Assembly (NCBI RefSeq): GCF_900109575.1
Contig: NZ_FOAF01000001.1
Location: 372,001-436,000 of the forward strand
DNA from: Olivibacter domesticus
Lineage (GTDB): Bacteria > Bacteroidota > Bacteroidia > Sphingobacteriales > Sphingobacteriaceae
Direction: 5' to 3'
Length of the DNA: 64,000 nt
Both the position numbers and the translations under genes were made by a program. Below are positions 27,635-36,406 of this stretch, piece by piece. Each line of letters starts with the position of its first letter. The stretch's first letter is position 1. The notes under the pieces were generated by a model that worked only from the letters and a program-made list of their open reading frames with translations, made no database searches and had not been told where the DNA came from.

Positions 27635-29881
27635 TTATTTTTTTATTAGGAAATCCAGCTCGGCAATAGCAAAGCTTTTGCCCTTAGCGGCGATCATTTC
27701 TGATTCAATTCGTACAAAACGAGCGCTAGCTGCTTGATCAAAATAATGTGTTCTAGCCGTTGGATCGTTGATCAAGTTTCCAAATGTGACTGTTCCGAGT
27801 GTCTTCCAGTTTTGTCCGTCGCTGCTGATTTTAATGACACCTTTTTCGAGCATGCCCTCGGGGTACAGGTTTTGAGGCGTATAAATGAGTCCTGTTAACG
27901 AATAGGATTTTCCCAAATCTATTGTTATGGTATGTGTTCCGGCTTGTTCTTCCGACTGCCAATAGGTTCTCGGATCGGCATCGATAGCCAATGAGGCTGG
28001 ATGTTTTGCCATTTCACTGCTTGCTTCAAGCACTCTCCAATCTTGCTTTGAGATACCTAAGGTCTGCGATACGATGGAACCCTTCAGGTTGTTTTTATCG
28101 ATGGCAATGGCTTTGATCTCTCCCGGCGATGCTAAGAACGGACCTTGGTAGTGCATGGATTTTTCGGTAGGTTCGGTGCCGTTCAAGGTATAAAATATCC
28201 TATAATCGGCGCTGAGATTCTTGGTTGCATCTTCACCATGCGGTTTCCACCCAAAGTTGCTTGCTTTTGGCATGATACTAACCAGTCCCTTCATATCCCG
28301 GACGATTTCTAATTGGGGTGGTCTAGCGGGATAATAATAGGCTTCAATGCTGCTAATGGCAGGTATAAAGCGACCCTCGAGCACCCGTATTCTAAACTTG
28401 TTAGAGGTGACTTCTGGAAACCGTAAGATGCGCTTATAGCCCACGTTAGTTGCGCTGGCAACATCCTTCCATTGATTATCAATCCAGGCATCGAGGATAA
28501 GCTTCTCGATGCGTTCGCTGTGCGTGGCAACTGCTTCTTGTAATAATAGCCTATTTAGGGTAATCGTTTTCGGTGTTGAAATGATAATTTCGCCGGGTAT
28601 AACCGGCAGCAAGGTATAGGAGGAGGCATCGTGGTCGAGCACTTCTTTAGGACCTGAAGCTTTTGCAAAGAGATCGTTTTGATAAGTTTCGTTGATCCGT
28701 TTACCCACTTCTTTCAATACCGCTACATCAGCAGGTGAAAATTTACCGTCGCGATTCGGGGGAATGTTTAGTAAAAAGGTTGAATTCCCACCAACGGAAC
28801 GTTCGTAAATATCAAATACATCGTCGGCACTTCTAACCTTTTGGTAGTTATCATCGCGGTAAAACCATCCTTCGCGTATGGAGGTATTGGTTTCCGCTTG
28901 CTGATAATGTAAAAAATTTGCCTTGTAAAGCGCTTCCCGGCCACCGAGGGATTCGGCAGTTAAATCACCGAAATTATTCATAAGGGCTGGGTCTTCGGCG
29001 TAAGGAAGAACATTCCATTCTGTAGCACGTGTTTTACCGGCTTCATTGCCACACCAGCGAATGTCCTCTTTACCGAAAATGACCGCCTGCGGAGCCAACG
29101 TTTTAATCAGTTTTTTCCAAGCTTGGTAATTATACTTTTGGCCTCCCTTTGTTTTGGGGTGTGCACCATCAAACCACACTTCGTGAATAGGGCCATATTC
29201 GGTTAGTAACTCAAACAGCTGATTCAGAAAATATTCATTATAGTCGTCTACCTCAAACTGAAAGGTCGTTTTATTTTTAAAGGGGCGACCTGTTACCTGG
29301 CGCGGAATAGTCCGTTTGGTATATTTACTGAGGTTGCCATATAAGCCTTCGGGATTTTCAATTTGATACAGATCTGCAGGGGAGAGGTATACACCTACTT
29401 TTAAACCGTATTTTTGGCAGGATGTCACAAGCTCTTTTAAAACATCGCCTTTACCTTGTTGAAAGAGTGTAGACATGATGCCGTGTTTGGTATAACGACT
29501 TTGCCATAAAACAAATCCGTCATGGTGTTTAACAGTGAGAATGACCATCTTCATTCCGGCGGCTTTCATGGCTTCACACCATTGGTCTGTATGTAATTCC
29601 TTCAAGTCAACTATTTTAGGGTCTTCTTTTCCGCTGCCCCATTCCATGCGGGTAAAGGTGTTGGGACCGAAGTGGATGAAAGCAATAAATTCATTGCGTA
29701 AGGCGCTATATTGATTAGCGGTGGGAACTACATGTGCTGCTTTCTGAATGATCGTTTCGTTGGAATCTCCTTCCTCGACTTTTATAGTTCTTTGTACAGG
29801 CATAAGTGTGCCTGTCTCTTGGGCAATCCCATGCTGTATGAGGGTAAATAATAAGGGTGCTAAAAGAAATTTTTTATTCAT
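27635..29881 (-). CDS. GH29 alpha-L-fucosidase with C-terminal CBM32-like domain
   Basis: Secreted exo-alpha-fucosidase of 748 residues with signal peptide ending HGIAQ. The GH29 barrel spans about 55-400: FIAFIHFGPNTFTRMEWG, KMVILTVKHHDGFVLWQSRY and PIHEVWFDGAHPKTKGG, where D238 is the expected nucleophile. GGNSTFLLNIPPNRDGKFS closes the domain. A middle beta domain includes a chitobiase-like YTLNGTEPTEKSMHYQGPF, and residues about 610-748 are an F5/8C (CBM32-like) discoidin module (LAIDADPRTYWQSEEQAGTH, SARFVRIESEM). This architecture fits GH29 subfamily B, often specific for alpha-1,3/1,4 fucose on branched glycans. It is followed by the beta-helix fragment and preceded, 36 bases upstream, by a phosphoesterase on the same strand. 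Confidence 0.93.
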   Translation of the reverse strand: MNKKFLLAPLLFTLIQHGIAQETGTLMPVQRTIKVEEGDSNETIIQKAAHVVPTANQYSALRNEFIAFIHFGPNTFTRMEWGSGKEDPKIVDLKELHTDQWCEAMKAAGMKMVILTVKHHDGFVLWQSRYTKHGIMSTLFQQGKGDVLKELVTSCQKYGLKVGVYLSPADLYQIENPEGLYGNLSKYTKRTIPRQVTGRPFKNKTTFQFEVDDYNEYFLNQLFELLTEYGPIHEVWFDGAHPKTKGGQKYNYQAWKKLIKTLAPQAVIFGKEDIRWCGNEAGKTRATEWNVLPYAEDPALMNNFGDLTAESLGGREALYKANFLHYQQAETNTSIREGWFYRDDNYQKVRSADDVFDIYERSVGGNSTFLLNIPPNRDGKFSPADVAVLKEVGKRINETYQNDLFAKASGPKEVLDHDASSYTLLPVIPGEIIISTPKTITLNRLLLQEAVATHSERIEKLILDAWIDNQWKDVASATNVGYKRILRFPEVTSNKFRIRVLEGRFIPAISSIEAYYYPARPPQLEIVRDMKGLVSIMPKASNFGWKPHGEDATKNLSADYRIFYTLNGTEPTEKSMHYQGPFLASPGEIKAIAIDKNNLKGSIVSQTLGISKQDWRVLEASSEMAKHPASLAIDADPRTYWQSEEQAGTHTITIDLGKSYSLTGLIYTPQNLYPEGMLEKGVIKISSDGQNWKTLGTVTFGNLINDPTARTHYFDQAASARFVRIESEMIAAKGKSFAIAELDFLIKK

Positions 29882-29917
29882 TTTCGGATATGGATTGGCA
29901 AAATAAATTTAATGAGC

Positions 29918-30901
29918 TTATACTTTTGATGTTGGTTTATTGATGTGCCGTGCTGATATGTAGGGTACAACTTCCTGATTTGCCATGAGACCGGATTCGT
30001 CATTATAGCCTAAATCTATCGGAGACTTGCCCTGCCAATGGCTAGTTTTCCCTTGTATTTTAATGTTCGACGTTGTTGGATCTATCTCTAAGATAGTGAA
30101 CAGCGAATTCTGATAAGGAAAGGTATAGGCTATCCAGGGATGTTCTTTATGAACAGCCTCTGAGTAGCTGTTATGTTTAAATCTTTCGCCTGCCCAAAAA
30201 TAAGATGCAGAATTTATATGTACATAGGTAACGCCTTCAATGGTGACCGAAGCATCTATATGGGTATGTCCGTTTATGGCCAATAATATTTTATCTGAAG
30301 CAGTTGACAGTATTTCCTGCACTTCGCGCGCATTGTCTATCGCTCCGGGACCAGCAAGCGGTTGATGTGATACAATAATAATGGGCTCTCGTATGGTGGT
30401 TAGTTGCTCTTTTAGCCAGGCTACCTGTTCGGGATTTATATAGGAAGGATACCCCCCTTTATAGGTTGGTGAACCTTTATCATTACCATCAAGTATGATA
30501 AAGCAAACACCATTAACCTGTTTGGTGTAATAGCGTGCGGGCATGCCCCAATGTTCAATACATTCTTCTTTTGTATGATTATTGTCTGTATCATGGTTGC
30601 CAATGACATGTAAATGCGTTTCATGCGCCTGATTAAATAGCGAGATCAGTTCTGCATTTTTTTGGGAAGGATAGGCGAAGTCGCCCAATTGCATAAGGGC
30701 ATCGGGCTTCGCTTTTGCCATTTCCGTTAGGAATTCTTCCAATCGTGCTGGTGCATCATGCATAATGTCATGATGTAAATCGGTAATCAAGCCAATTTTA
30801 ACTTTTCTCTTAAACGTTTTTGGTAGTTTACCGAAAGCGATGGGCATCTGTAGGGCCATGCAAAGGCCGATGCCCTGTTGAATAAAGGTTCTCCGTTTCA
30901 T
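29918..30901 (-). CDS. Exported calcineurin-like metallophosphoesterase
   Basis: Dinuclear-metal phosphoesterase of 327 residues. The five family motifs are present: GLITDLHHD (DxH), QLGDFAYP (GD), VIGNHDTDN (GNHD), IIVSHQPLAGPGA (H) and INGHTHID (GHTH). The N-terminus MKRRTFIQQGIGLCMALQMP has a twin-arginine start, suggesting Tat export, although the RR-x-F-x-x pattern is short. It is upstream of the GH29 fucosidase on the same strand with a 36-base gap, so the two are probably one transcript. It may release phosphate from phosphorylated sugars such as mannose-phosphate glycans, but the substrate is unknown. Confidence 0.85.
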   Translation of the reverse strand: MKRRTFIQQGIGLCMALQMPIAFGKLPKTFKRKVKIGLITDLHHDIMHDAPARLEEFLTEMAKAKPDALMQLGDFAYPSQKNAELISLFNQAHETHLHVIGNHDTDNNHTKEECIEHWGMPARYYTKQVNGVCFIILDGNDKGSPTYKGGYPSYINPEQVAWLKEQLTTIREPIIIVSHQPLAGPGAIDNAREVQEILSTASDKILLAINGHTHIDASVTIEGVTYVHINSASYFWAGERFKHNSYSEAVHKEHPWIAYTFPYQNSLFTILEIDPTTSNIKIQGKTSHWQGKSPIDLGYNDESGLMANQEVVPYISARHINKPTSKV

Positions 30902-31210
30902 TTACTGAATTAGGTTGGTTTCTGATTTTTTGTTCATAAGCTTCTATCAAAGAAAAATACACATAATTTTCTTTGCAGCTTCTAAGTGTTGTGGATGGAA
31001 TTGGTTTTTAAATATAGACGTTACTTTTCGGATTTCACAGTATATGTTAACATAATTGTCAAACTAGCTAATAAAGTTTTAACGCCTATCTTTTTTTCTT
31101 TCGTTCTTTGGAAACAAACAAAATCTTTTGAAAAACGGGTGTTTTGCAGTATCTTAGATATGAAAAGCCTGAATGATTGAGAACCAAGATTAAAAACCAT
31201 AAAAAGGGAC
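30902..31210. other. Divergent promoter region, no gene seen
   Basis: 309 bases of AT-rich DNA separate the minus-strand phosphoesterase from the plus-strand DUF1549 operon. A short open frame at 30986-31180 has no recognisable features and no coding bias, so I treat it as chance. A promoter-like pair for the plus-strand operon is given separately. Confidence 0.55.
31127..31157 (+). promoter_or_regulatory. Candidate Bacteroidota -33/-7 promoter
   Basis: TTTG at 31127-31130 is followed after 19 bases by TATCTTAG at 31150-31157, which matches the TAnnTTTG -7 consensus at all but one fixed position. The distance to the DUF1549 gene start at 31211 would give a leader of about 45-50 bases. In AT-rich DNA such matches occur by chance, hence low confidence. 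Confidence 0.35.
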
Positions 31211-33946
31211 ATGAACATATTCCGGAATAAAAAGCTGCTTGTTGTGTTGGTGGTTGTTTTAACGATATTGGTAGCGGTATTTGCTTTTCCGCACGAAGAA
31301 CCGATTGATTTCAATACGCAAGTAAAGCCTATTATCAATAAAAAATGTATATCATGCCATGGTGGTGTGAAACAGCAGGGGGGATTTAGTCTGTTATTCA
31401 AAGAGGAGGCTATGGCGGCAACCAATAGTGGTAAACCGGCAATTATTCCTGGAAATCCAGGTGATAGCGAATTTATAAAGCGTCTATCTGCAAAGGATCC
31501 AGAAGAACGAATGCCTTATAAACACGAACCGCTAAGTGAAGAAGAGATCGCTATCTTTAAGAAATGGATAAAGCAGGGCGCGAAATGGGGCAATCATTGG
31601 GCTTATTTACCTGTAAAAGAAGTACCAATTCCTTCAGAAGGGGCAGAATGGTCGCAAACCGATGTTGATCCTTTTATTTACGAGAAATTGAAGGAAGCTA
31701 AATTAACACCATCAACTGAAGCAGATAAAGCTACATTGTTGAGACGATTGAGTTTAGATCTGATTGGCATGGCTCCCCCAATTGAGCTCGCTAAACAGTA
31801 TCTGGATGGAGCCCATCCGGATCAGGACTATGAAAATTTGGTGGATACTTTATTGGCCTCACCTGCTTTTGGAGAAAAATGGGCATCGATGTGGCTTGAT
31901 GTGGCACGTTATGCCGACACGAAAGGCTATGAATCTGATGGCGAACGAAATATATGGAAGTACCGTGATTGGGTTATCCGTGCATTTAATGAAGATAAAC
32001 CTTACGATGAATTTATTAAGGAACAGATTGCAGGTGATTTTTATGTAAACCCTACTGACGAACAATATATCGCGACGGCTTTTCATCGCAATACAATGAC
32101 GAATGATGAGGGAGGTACCAGTAATGAAGAGTTTCGCGTGTCGGCCGTAATTGATCGGGTAAATACAACTTGGGAGGGTTTGTTGAGCACTACTTTTGCT
32201 TGTGTACAATGCCATAGCCATCCCTACGATCCGGTAAAGCATGATGAGTATTATAAGTTTATGGCCTATTTTAATAATACAAGGGATGAAGATTTGGCCA
32301 GCGAATACCCGTTACTGAAGCAGTATGATCCCGTTATGGAAGGGAAACTAGGGCAGTTGACTGCTTGGTTAAAGGAGAATGTTTCGGAAGCAAAATCAAG
32401 GGCGGTGTATAAATTTTTGAAAACAGGGCAACCAACAATCAACTCTACTACTACCGATAGTTTACGTAATGCGGTGATTGGTAATAATAACATTGCACTT
32501 TTTTTTCGGAACAATGGGGTTGCAAGGATTGCAGCGGTAGACCTGAATGGGGTTGACCAAATGCTCTATCATTTCGCTTCAAAGAGTCGTGGTGGCAAGA
32601 TGCAATTGCATTTGGATAGTGCCAATGGCCCTGTTATTGGCAATTGGGCTGTACCGGGGAAAGATGGTTACCAGATCCAGGCGGTCGATGTGACGTCCCA
32701 ACAAGGAATTCATGATCTCTATATCACCTATCAAAACCCAACAATAAAGGGCAACGAAAACGTGTTAGTATCTTTTGACTGGTTCTATTTTACGAATCAA
32801 TTTCCTGGAAAGGGTAAACCTGATTACGAAAAACAGAAGGAGATTTTCTGGACGCTTCTGCAAGCACCGGCTAGTACAACGCCCGTAATGGTTGAAAATC
32901 CATCTAATCGCCTTCGTAAAACCTTTGTTTTTGAAAGAGGTGCTTGGACTTCGCCCGGCAAGGAGGTGGAGGCAGATGTACCTGCAGCTTTTAAATATGC
33001 AATGCCTAAAGGTGCTCCGAAGAATAGAATGGGATTGGCCATGTGGTTAACCGACAAACGAAACCCACTGCTTTCCAGAACGATGGTGAATCGTGTGTGG
33101 GAGCAGCTGTTCGGAACTGGTATTGTTGAAACCTTGGAGGACATGGGTACGCAAGGTATGGATCCCACACATAGGGAGCTTTTGGATCATTTGTCGTGGC
33201 AGTTTATGCATGATTATCAATGGAGCGTGAAGACCTTAATTAAGGAGATGGTCATGAGTGCTACTTATCGACAAGATTCCCGTCTGAGCGAGGAGCTTAA
33301 ACAGAAAGATTTGTTTAATAAATTTTATGCCCGTGGACCAAGGATACGATTGAGCGCCGAACAGTTACGTGATCAGTTTTTATCGGTCAGTATGGCGCTT
33401 AGCCCCACAATGTACGGTAAAGGCGTTATGCCTTGGCAACCGGAGGGAATTTGGAACTCCCCCTATAATAGTGCAAAATGGCAAAATGCAACTGGTGAAG
33501 ACCGTTATCGAAGAGCTATTTATACGTATTGGAAACGATCGGCACCATATCCTTCTATGATTAATTTTGATGGGGCACAAAGAGTGGTCTGTAGTCCGCG
33601 GCGAATTCGTACCAATACACCGCTGCAAGCCTTGGTGACCTTAAATGATTCGGCATACATAGATCTTGCGAGACATTTCGTAAATCGAATGCAGGATGAA
33701 GGAGGAGAGCAGGTAGAGCAACAAATTGCTAAGGGCTACGAATGGATGATGTATAAACCCATCCCAAAGGCGAAACTACAAATTTTCTCCAATTTATATC
33801 AAACCGCCCTGAACGATTATAAAGCGCATCCCGACCGTGTAGATAGCTTGTTGCGGGATGATAAAGAAAATGGTGCACAGCGTGCCGCTTTGTTGGTGGT
33901 GGCCAATACGTTGTTCAATCTAGATGAGGTAGTTACCAAAAATTAG
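31211..33946 (+). CDS. Cytochrome-domain / DUF1549 / CBM6-like / DUF1553 protein (PSD1 type)
   Basis: Exported protein of 911 residues with an N-terminal membrane anchor (about 8-27). Domains in order: a planctomycete-type cytochrome c domain with C46-I-S-C49-H50 and MPYKHEPLSEEEI; DUF1549 about 145-350 (DVDPFIYEKLKEAKLTPST, WASMWLDVARYADTKGYES, CVQCHSHPYDPVKHDEYY with a second CxxCH); a segment at about 435-528 resembling CBM6 (ARIAAVDLNGVDQMLYHFAS, HDLYITYQNP, SFDWFYF); and DUF1553 about 605-860 (RTMVNRVWEQLFGTGIVETL, CSPRRIRTNTPLQALVTLND). The second CxxCH inside DUF1549 gives two possible haem sites. It heads an operon with a DUF1501 protein 4 bases downstream. Function is unknown; the CBM6-like module suggests it acts on a polysaccharide or oligosaccharide. 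Confidence 0.85.
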   Translation: MNIFRNKKLLVVLVVVLTILVAVFAFPHEEPIDFNTQVKPIINKKCISCHGGVKQQGGFSLLFKEEAMAATNSGKPAIIPGNPGDSEFIKRLSAKDPEERMPYKHEPLSEEEIAIFKKWIKQGAKWGNHWAYLPVKEVPIPSEGAEWSQTDVDPFIYEKLKEAKLTPSTEADKATLLRRLSLDLIGMAPPIELAKQYLDGAHPDQDYENLVDTLLASPAFGEKWASMWLDVARYADTKGYESDGERNIWKYRDWVIRAFNEDKPYDEFIKEQIAGDFYVNPTDEQYIATAFHRNTMTNDEGGTSNEEFRVSAVIDRVNTTWEGLLSTTFACVQCHSHPYDPVKHDEYYKFMAYFNNTRDEDLASEYPLLKQYDPVMEGKLGQLTAWLKENVSEAKSRAVYKFLKTGQPTINSTTTDSLRNAVIGNNNIALFFRNNGVARIAAVDLNGVDQMLYHFASKSRGGKMQLHLDSANGPVIGNWAVPGKDGYQIQAVDVTSQQGIHDLYITYQNPTIKGNENVLVSFDWFYFTNQFPGKGKPDYEKQKEIFWTLLQAPASTTPVMVENPSNRLRKTFVFERGAWTSPGKEVEADVPAAFKYAMPKGAPKNRMGLAMWLTDKRNPLLSRTMVNRVWEQLFGTGIVETLEDMGTQGMDPTHRELLDHLSWQFMHDYQWSVKTLIKEMVMSATYRQDSRLSEELKQKDLFNKFYARGPRIRLSAEQLRDQFLSVSMALSPTMYGKGVMPWQPEGIWNSPYNSAKWQNATGEDRYRRAIYTYWKRSAPYPSMINFDGAQRVVCSPRRIRTNTPLQALVTLNDSAYIDLARHFVNRMQDEGGEQVEQQIAKGYEWMMYKPIPKAKLQIFSNLYQTALNDYKAHPDRVDSLLRDDKENGAQRAALLVVANTLFNLDEVVTKN

Positions 33947-33950
33947 TGTT

Positions 33951-35459
33951 ATGACCCGAGAAGAACTGAATTTACGACGCTTGATGAAAGAAGCGAACCA
34001 TACCCAATTGAATGCCTATACACGCCGCCACTTTTTGAAGGAAAGTGCAATGGGATTGGGCGCACTTGCTTTTGGATCATTGTTGGGAAGCTGTGGTTCT
34101 AAGCCGAATGAACCGAAACAGATTGTATTCGATCCGGCACATCCACTTTTACCTAAGTCACCTCCCTTTTTGGGAAAGGCTAAAAGTGTGATTTACTTAC
34201 ACATGGCGGGCGCCCCCTCGCAGTTGGAACTGTTTGATTACAAACCGGAGCTGGAGAAGATGAGCGGACAGGATTGTCCGGAGTCGCTATTGAAAGGAAA
34301 GAAGTTTGCTTTTATCACCGGTGTTCCGAAAATGCTGGGGCCGCAAGCGAAGTTTGCTCAACATGGCCAAAGTAGGGCCTGGGTAAGTGATAACCTTCCT
34401 CACTTTTCGACGATGGTGGACGAGGTAACCTTTCTAAAGGCGGTAACAACAGACCAGTTTAATCATGCGCCTGCCCAATTACTCATGCATACGGGTAGCG
34501 CACGTCTAGGCAAGCCAAGTATGGGTAGTTGGGTCACCTACGGCTTGGGAACCGAAAATCAGAATTTGCCTGGTTTTGTGGTGCTTACCAGTGGTGGTAG
34601 TTTTCCGGACGCAGGGAAAAGTATTTGGGGCAGTGGTTTCTTGCCTTCTGTTTACCAAGGTGTTCAATGTAGGAGTGAAGGAGATCCTGTACTATTCATA
34701 AAAGATCCAAATGGCATGGAACGGGATTTACGAAAAGCGACCATTGATGCGATCAATGCAGCTAATGAGCAGGAATATGCTTATTATAATGACCCGGAGA
34801 TCCTCTCGCGGATATCGCAATATGAAATGGCTTTTCGCATGCAGGTAGCAGCACCTGAGGTGATGAATATTGATAACGAACCGCAATATATTCATGATAT
34901 GTATGGAACGCAGCCCGGAAAAGCTTGCTTTGCCAATAATGTATTGCTGGCCCGCAAACTTGTGGAGAAGGGGGTTCGTTTTGTGCAGCTTTTTGATTGG
35001 GGGTGGGACGCGCACGGCGATGGACCGCAGAATTCGTTGAATATTGGTCTAAAGAATAAATGCCGTAGTACCGATAAGCCTATTACTGCCCTGTTACTCG
35101 ATCTAAAGCAACGTGGACTTCTGGAAGACACCTTAGTTGTTTGGGGAGGTGAATTTGGGAGGACACCCATGTTGGAAAACAGAAACGGGGTGAAAAGTCC
35201 TTATAATGGCCGTGATCACCATACAGAAGCATTTACGATGTGGATGGCCGGTGGTGGTATAAAAAAAGGCTTTACCTATGGTGAAACGGATGAAATTGGC
35301 TATAGTGCCGTTAGCGGGAAGGTGGAGGCCTTCGATATTCAAGCAACTATTTTAAACCAGTTGGGTTTTAATCATGAAAAATTTACTTACGACTTTCAAG
35401 GCAGGCCTTTCCGATTAACGGATGTATTTGGGAAGGTAATCCATGATATTATTGCTTAA
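33951..35459 (+). CDS. Tat-exported DUF1501 protein
   Basis: Protein of 502 residues with a twin-arginine signal, RRHFLKESAMGLGALAFGSL, residues 25-44. The rest matches DUF1501, a branch of the alkaline phosphatase/sulfatase superfamily: FLGKAKSVIYLHMAGAPSQL, VTTDQFNHAPAQLLMHTG, FVQLFDWGWDAHGD, VVWGGEFGRTPMLENRNG and GRDHHTEAFTMWMAGGGIKK. The conserved His/Asp residues in these blocks could bind metal, but no enzymatic activity is established for the family. It is almost always found beside a DUF1549/DUF1553 protein, as here, where the two genes are 4 bases apart. It probably works with the cytochrome-like partner in the periplasm or at the surface. Confidence 0.88.
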   Translation: MTREELNLRRLMKEANHTQLNAYTRRHFLKESAMGLGALAFGSLLGSCGSKPNEPKQIVFDPAHPLLPKSPPFLGKAKSVIYLHMAGAPSQLELFDYKPELEKMSGQDCPESLLKGKKFAFITGVPKMLGPQAKFAQHGQSRAWVSDNLPHFSTMVDEVTFLKAVTTDQFNHAPAQLLMHTGSARLGKPSMGSWVTYGLGTENQNLPGFVVLTSGGSFPDAGKSIWGSGFLPSVYQGVQCRSEGDPVLFIKDPNGMERDLRKATIDAINAANEQEYAYYNDPEILSRISQYEMAFRMQVAAPEVMNIDNEPQYIHDMYGTQPGKACFANNVLLARKLVEKGVRFVQLFDWGWDAHGDGPQNSLNIGLKNKCRSTDKPITALLLDLKQRGLLEDTLVVWGGEFGRTPMLENRNGVKSPYNGRDHHTEAFTMWMAGGGIKKGFTYGETDEIGYSAVSGKVEAFDIQATILNQLGFNHEKFTYDFQGRPFRLTDVFGKVIHDIIA

Positions 35460-35481
35460 CAAAATTAAATGAGAACCTAAG

Positions 35482-36402
35482 ATGGCGCATAACCGACGAC
35501 ATTTCTTAAAGGCGGCAACTGCCGGCTTATTTTTACCTATGGAAAGCCTTTTAACTGATTTACATATGCCGATCCTCTCAAGTGTTGGTTATTCGCTTAC
35601 CTTTATGGCCACAGATTGGGGTTTTCAAGGAAGTGTTGAAGCTTTTTGTGCGGCGGCAAAGAAAGATGGTTACGACGGCATCGAAGTATGGTGGCCCGGT
35701 AATATCGACGCTCAAAAGGCTTTATTTTCAGCGCTTGAGCAACACGGATTACAGGTCGGCCTAATGTGCGGTGGTGCCGGTTCCGATGCTGAACGACACC
35801 TGACCGGTTTTGTCCAACAAATTGATGCTGCCTCCAGCAACACTTATCAAAGGCCGCTTTATATTAACTGCCATTCGGGTAAGGATTATTTTACCTTCGC
35901 TGAAAACGCAGCCTTTATTGACTACACCGTGAAAAAGTCGAAAGAAACAAAGATTCCGATCTATCACGAAACCCATCGCGGTCGCATGTTGTTTGCTGCT
36001 CCTGTTGCACGACAATTTATCGAAAAGCATCCCGATTTGCGTCTTACATTAGATATTTCGCATTGGTGCGTAGTGCATGAAAGTTTACTGGAAGACCAGG
36101 AGGAGACGGTTAAGCTGGCACTCGCCCGAGCAGACCATATTCATACTCGTATTGGACATGCCGAAGGCCCGCAAGTGAATGATCCACGGGCGCCTGAATG
36201 GAAACGTACGCTAGAAGCGCATCTTCATTGGTGGGACCAAATTGTAGCGCGAAAGAAACAGAGCGGCGAACCCATGACCATGCTCGCCGAATTTGGACCT
36301 CCAGATTACCTACCTACCTTACCCTATACGCGGCAACCCTTGGCCGATCAATGGGCAATCAATGTTTATATGATGCAATTACTTCGAAAAAGATACCAAT
36401 AG
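35482..36402 (+). CDS. Tat-exported TIM-barrel sugar isomerase/epimerase-like protein
   Basis: Protein of 306 residues of the xylose isomerase-like TIM-barrel family (AP endonuclease 2 fold). N-terminal RRHFLKAATAGLFLP is a twin-arginine signal, so the protein is exported although most relatives are cytoplasmic. Fold blocks: GYDGIEVWWPGN, GLQVGLMCGGAG, IPIYHETHRGRMLFA, LRLTLDISHWCVVHES, ADHIHTRIGHAEGPQVND and MTMLAEFGPPDYLPTL. These give an E-H-D-H-R-E set of candidate metal ligands. It lies 22 bases after the DUF1501 gene and 4 before the DUF2231-cytochrome gene. It may rearrange an oxidised sugar produced by the neighbouring cytochrome proteins, which is speculative. Confidence 0.82.
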   Translation: MAHNRRHFLKAATAGLFLPMESLLTDLHMPILSSVGYSLTFMATDWGFQGSVEAFCAAAKKDGYDGIEVWWPGNIDAQKALFSALEQHGLQVGLMCGGAGSDAERHLTGFVQQIDAASSNTYQRPLYINCHSGKDYFTFAENAAFIDYTVKKSKETKIPIYHETHRGRMLFAAPVARQFIEKHPDLRLTLDISHWCVVHESLLEDQEETVKLALARADHIHTRIGHAEGPQVNDPRAPEWKRTLEAHLHWWDQIVARKKQSGEPMTMLAEFGPPDYLPTLPYTRQPLADQWAINVYMMQLLRKRYQ

Positions 36403-36406
36403 GCAG

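Noticed and set aside
30986-31180. 64-codon open frame in the divergent spacer
   Set aside because: No start context, no family features, and it runs through a promoter-like region.
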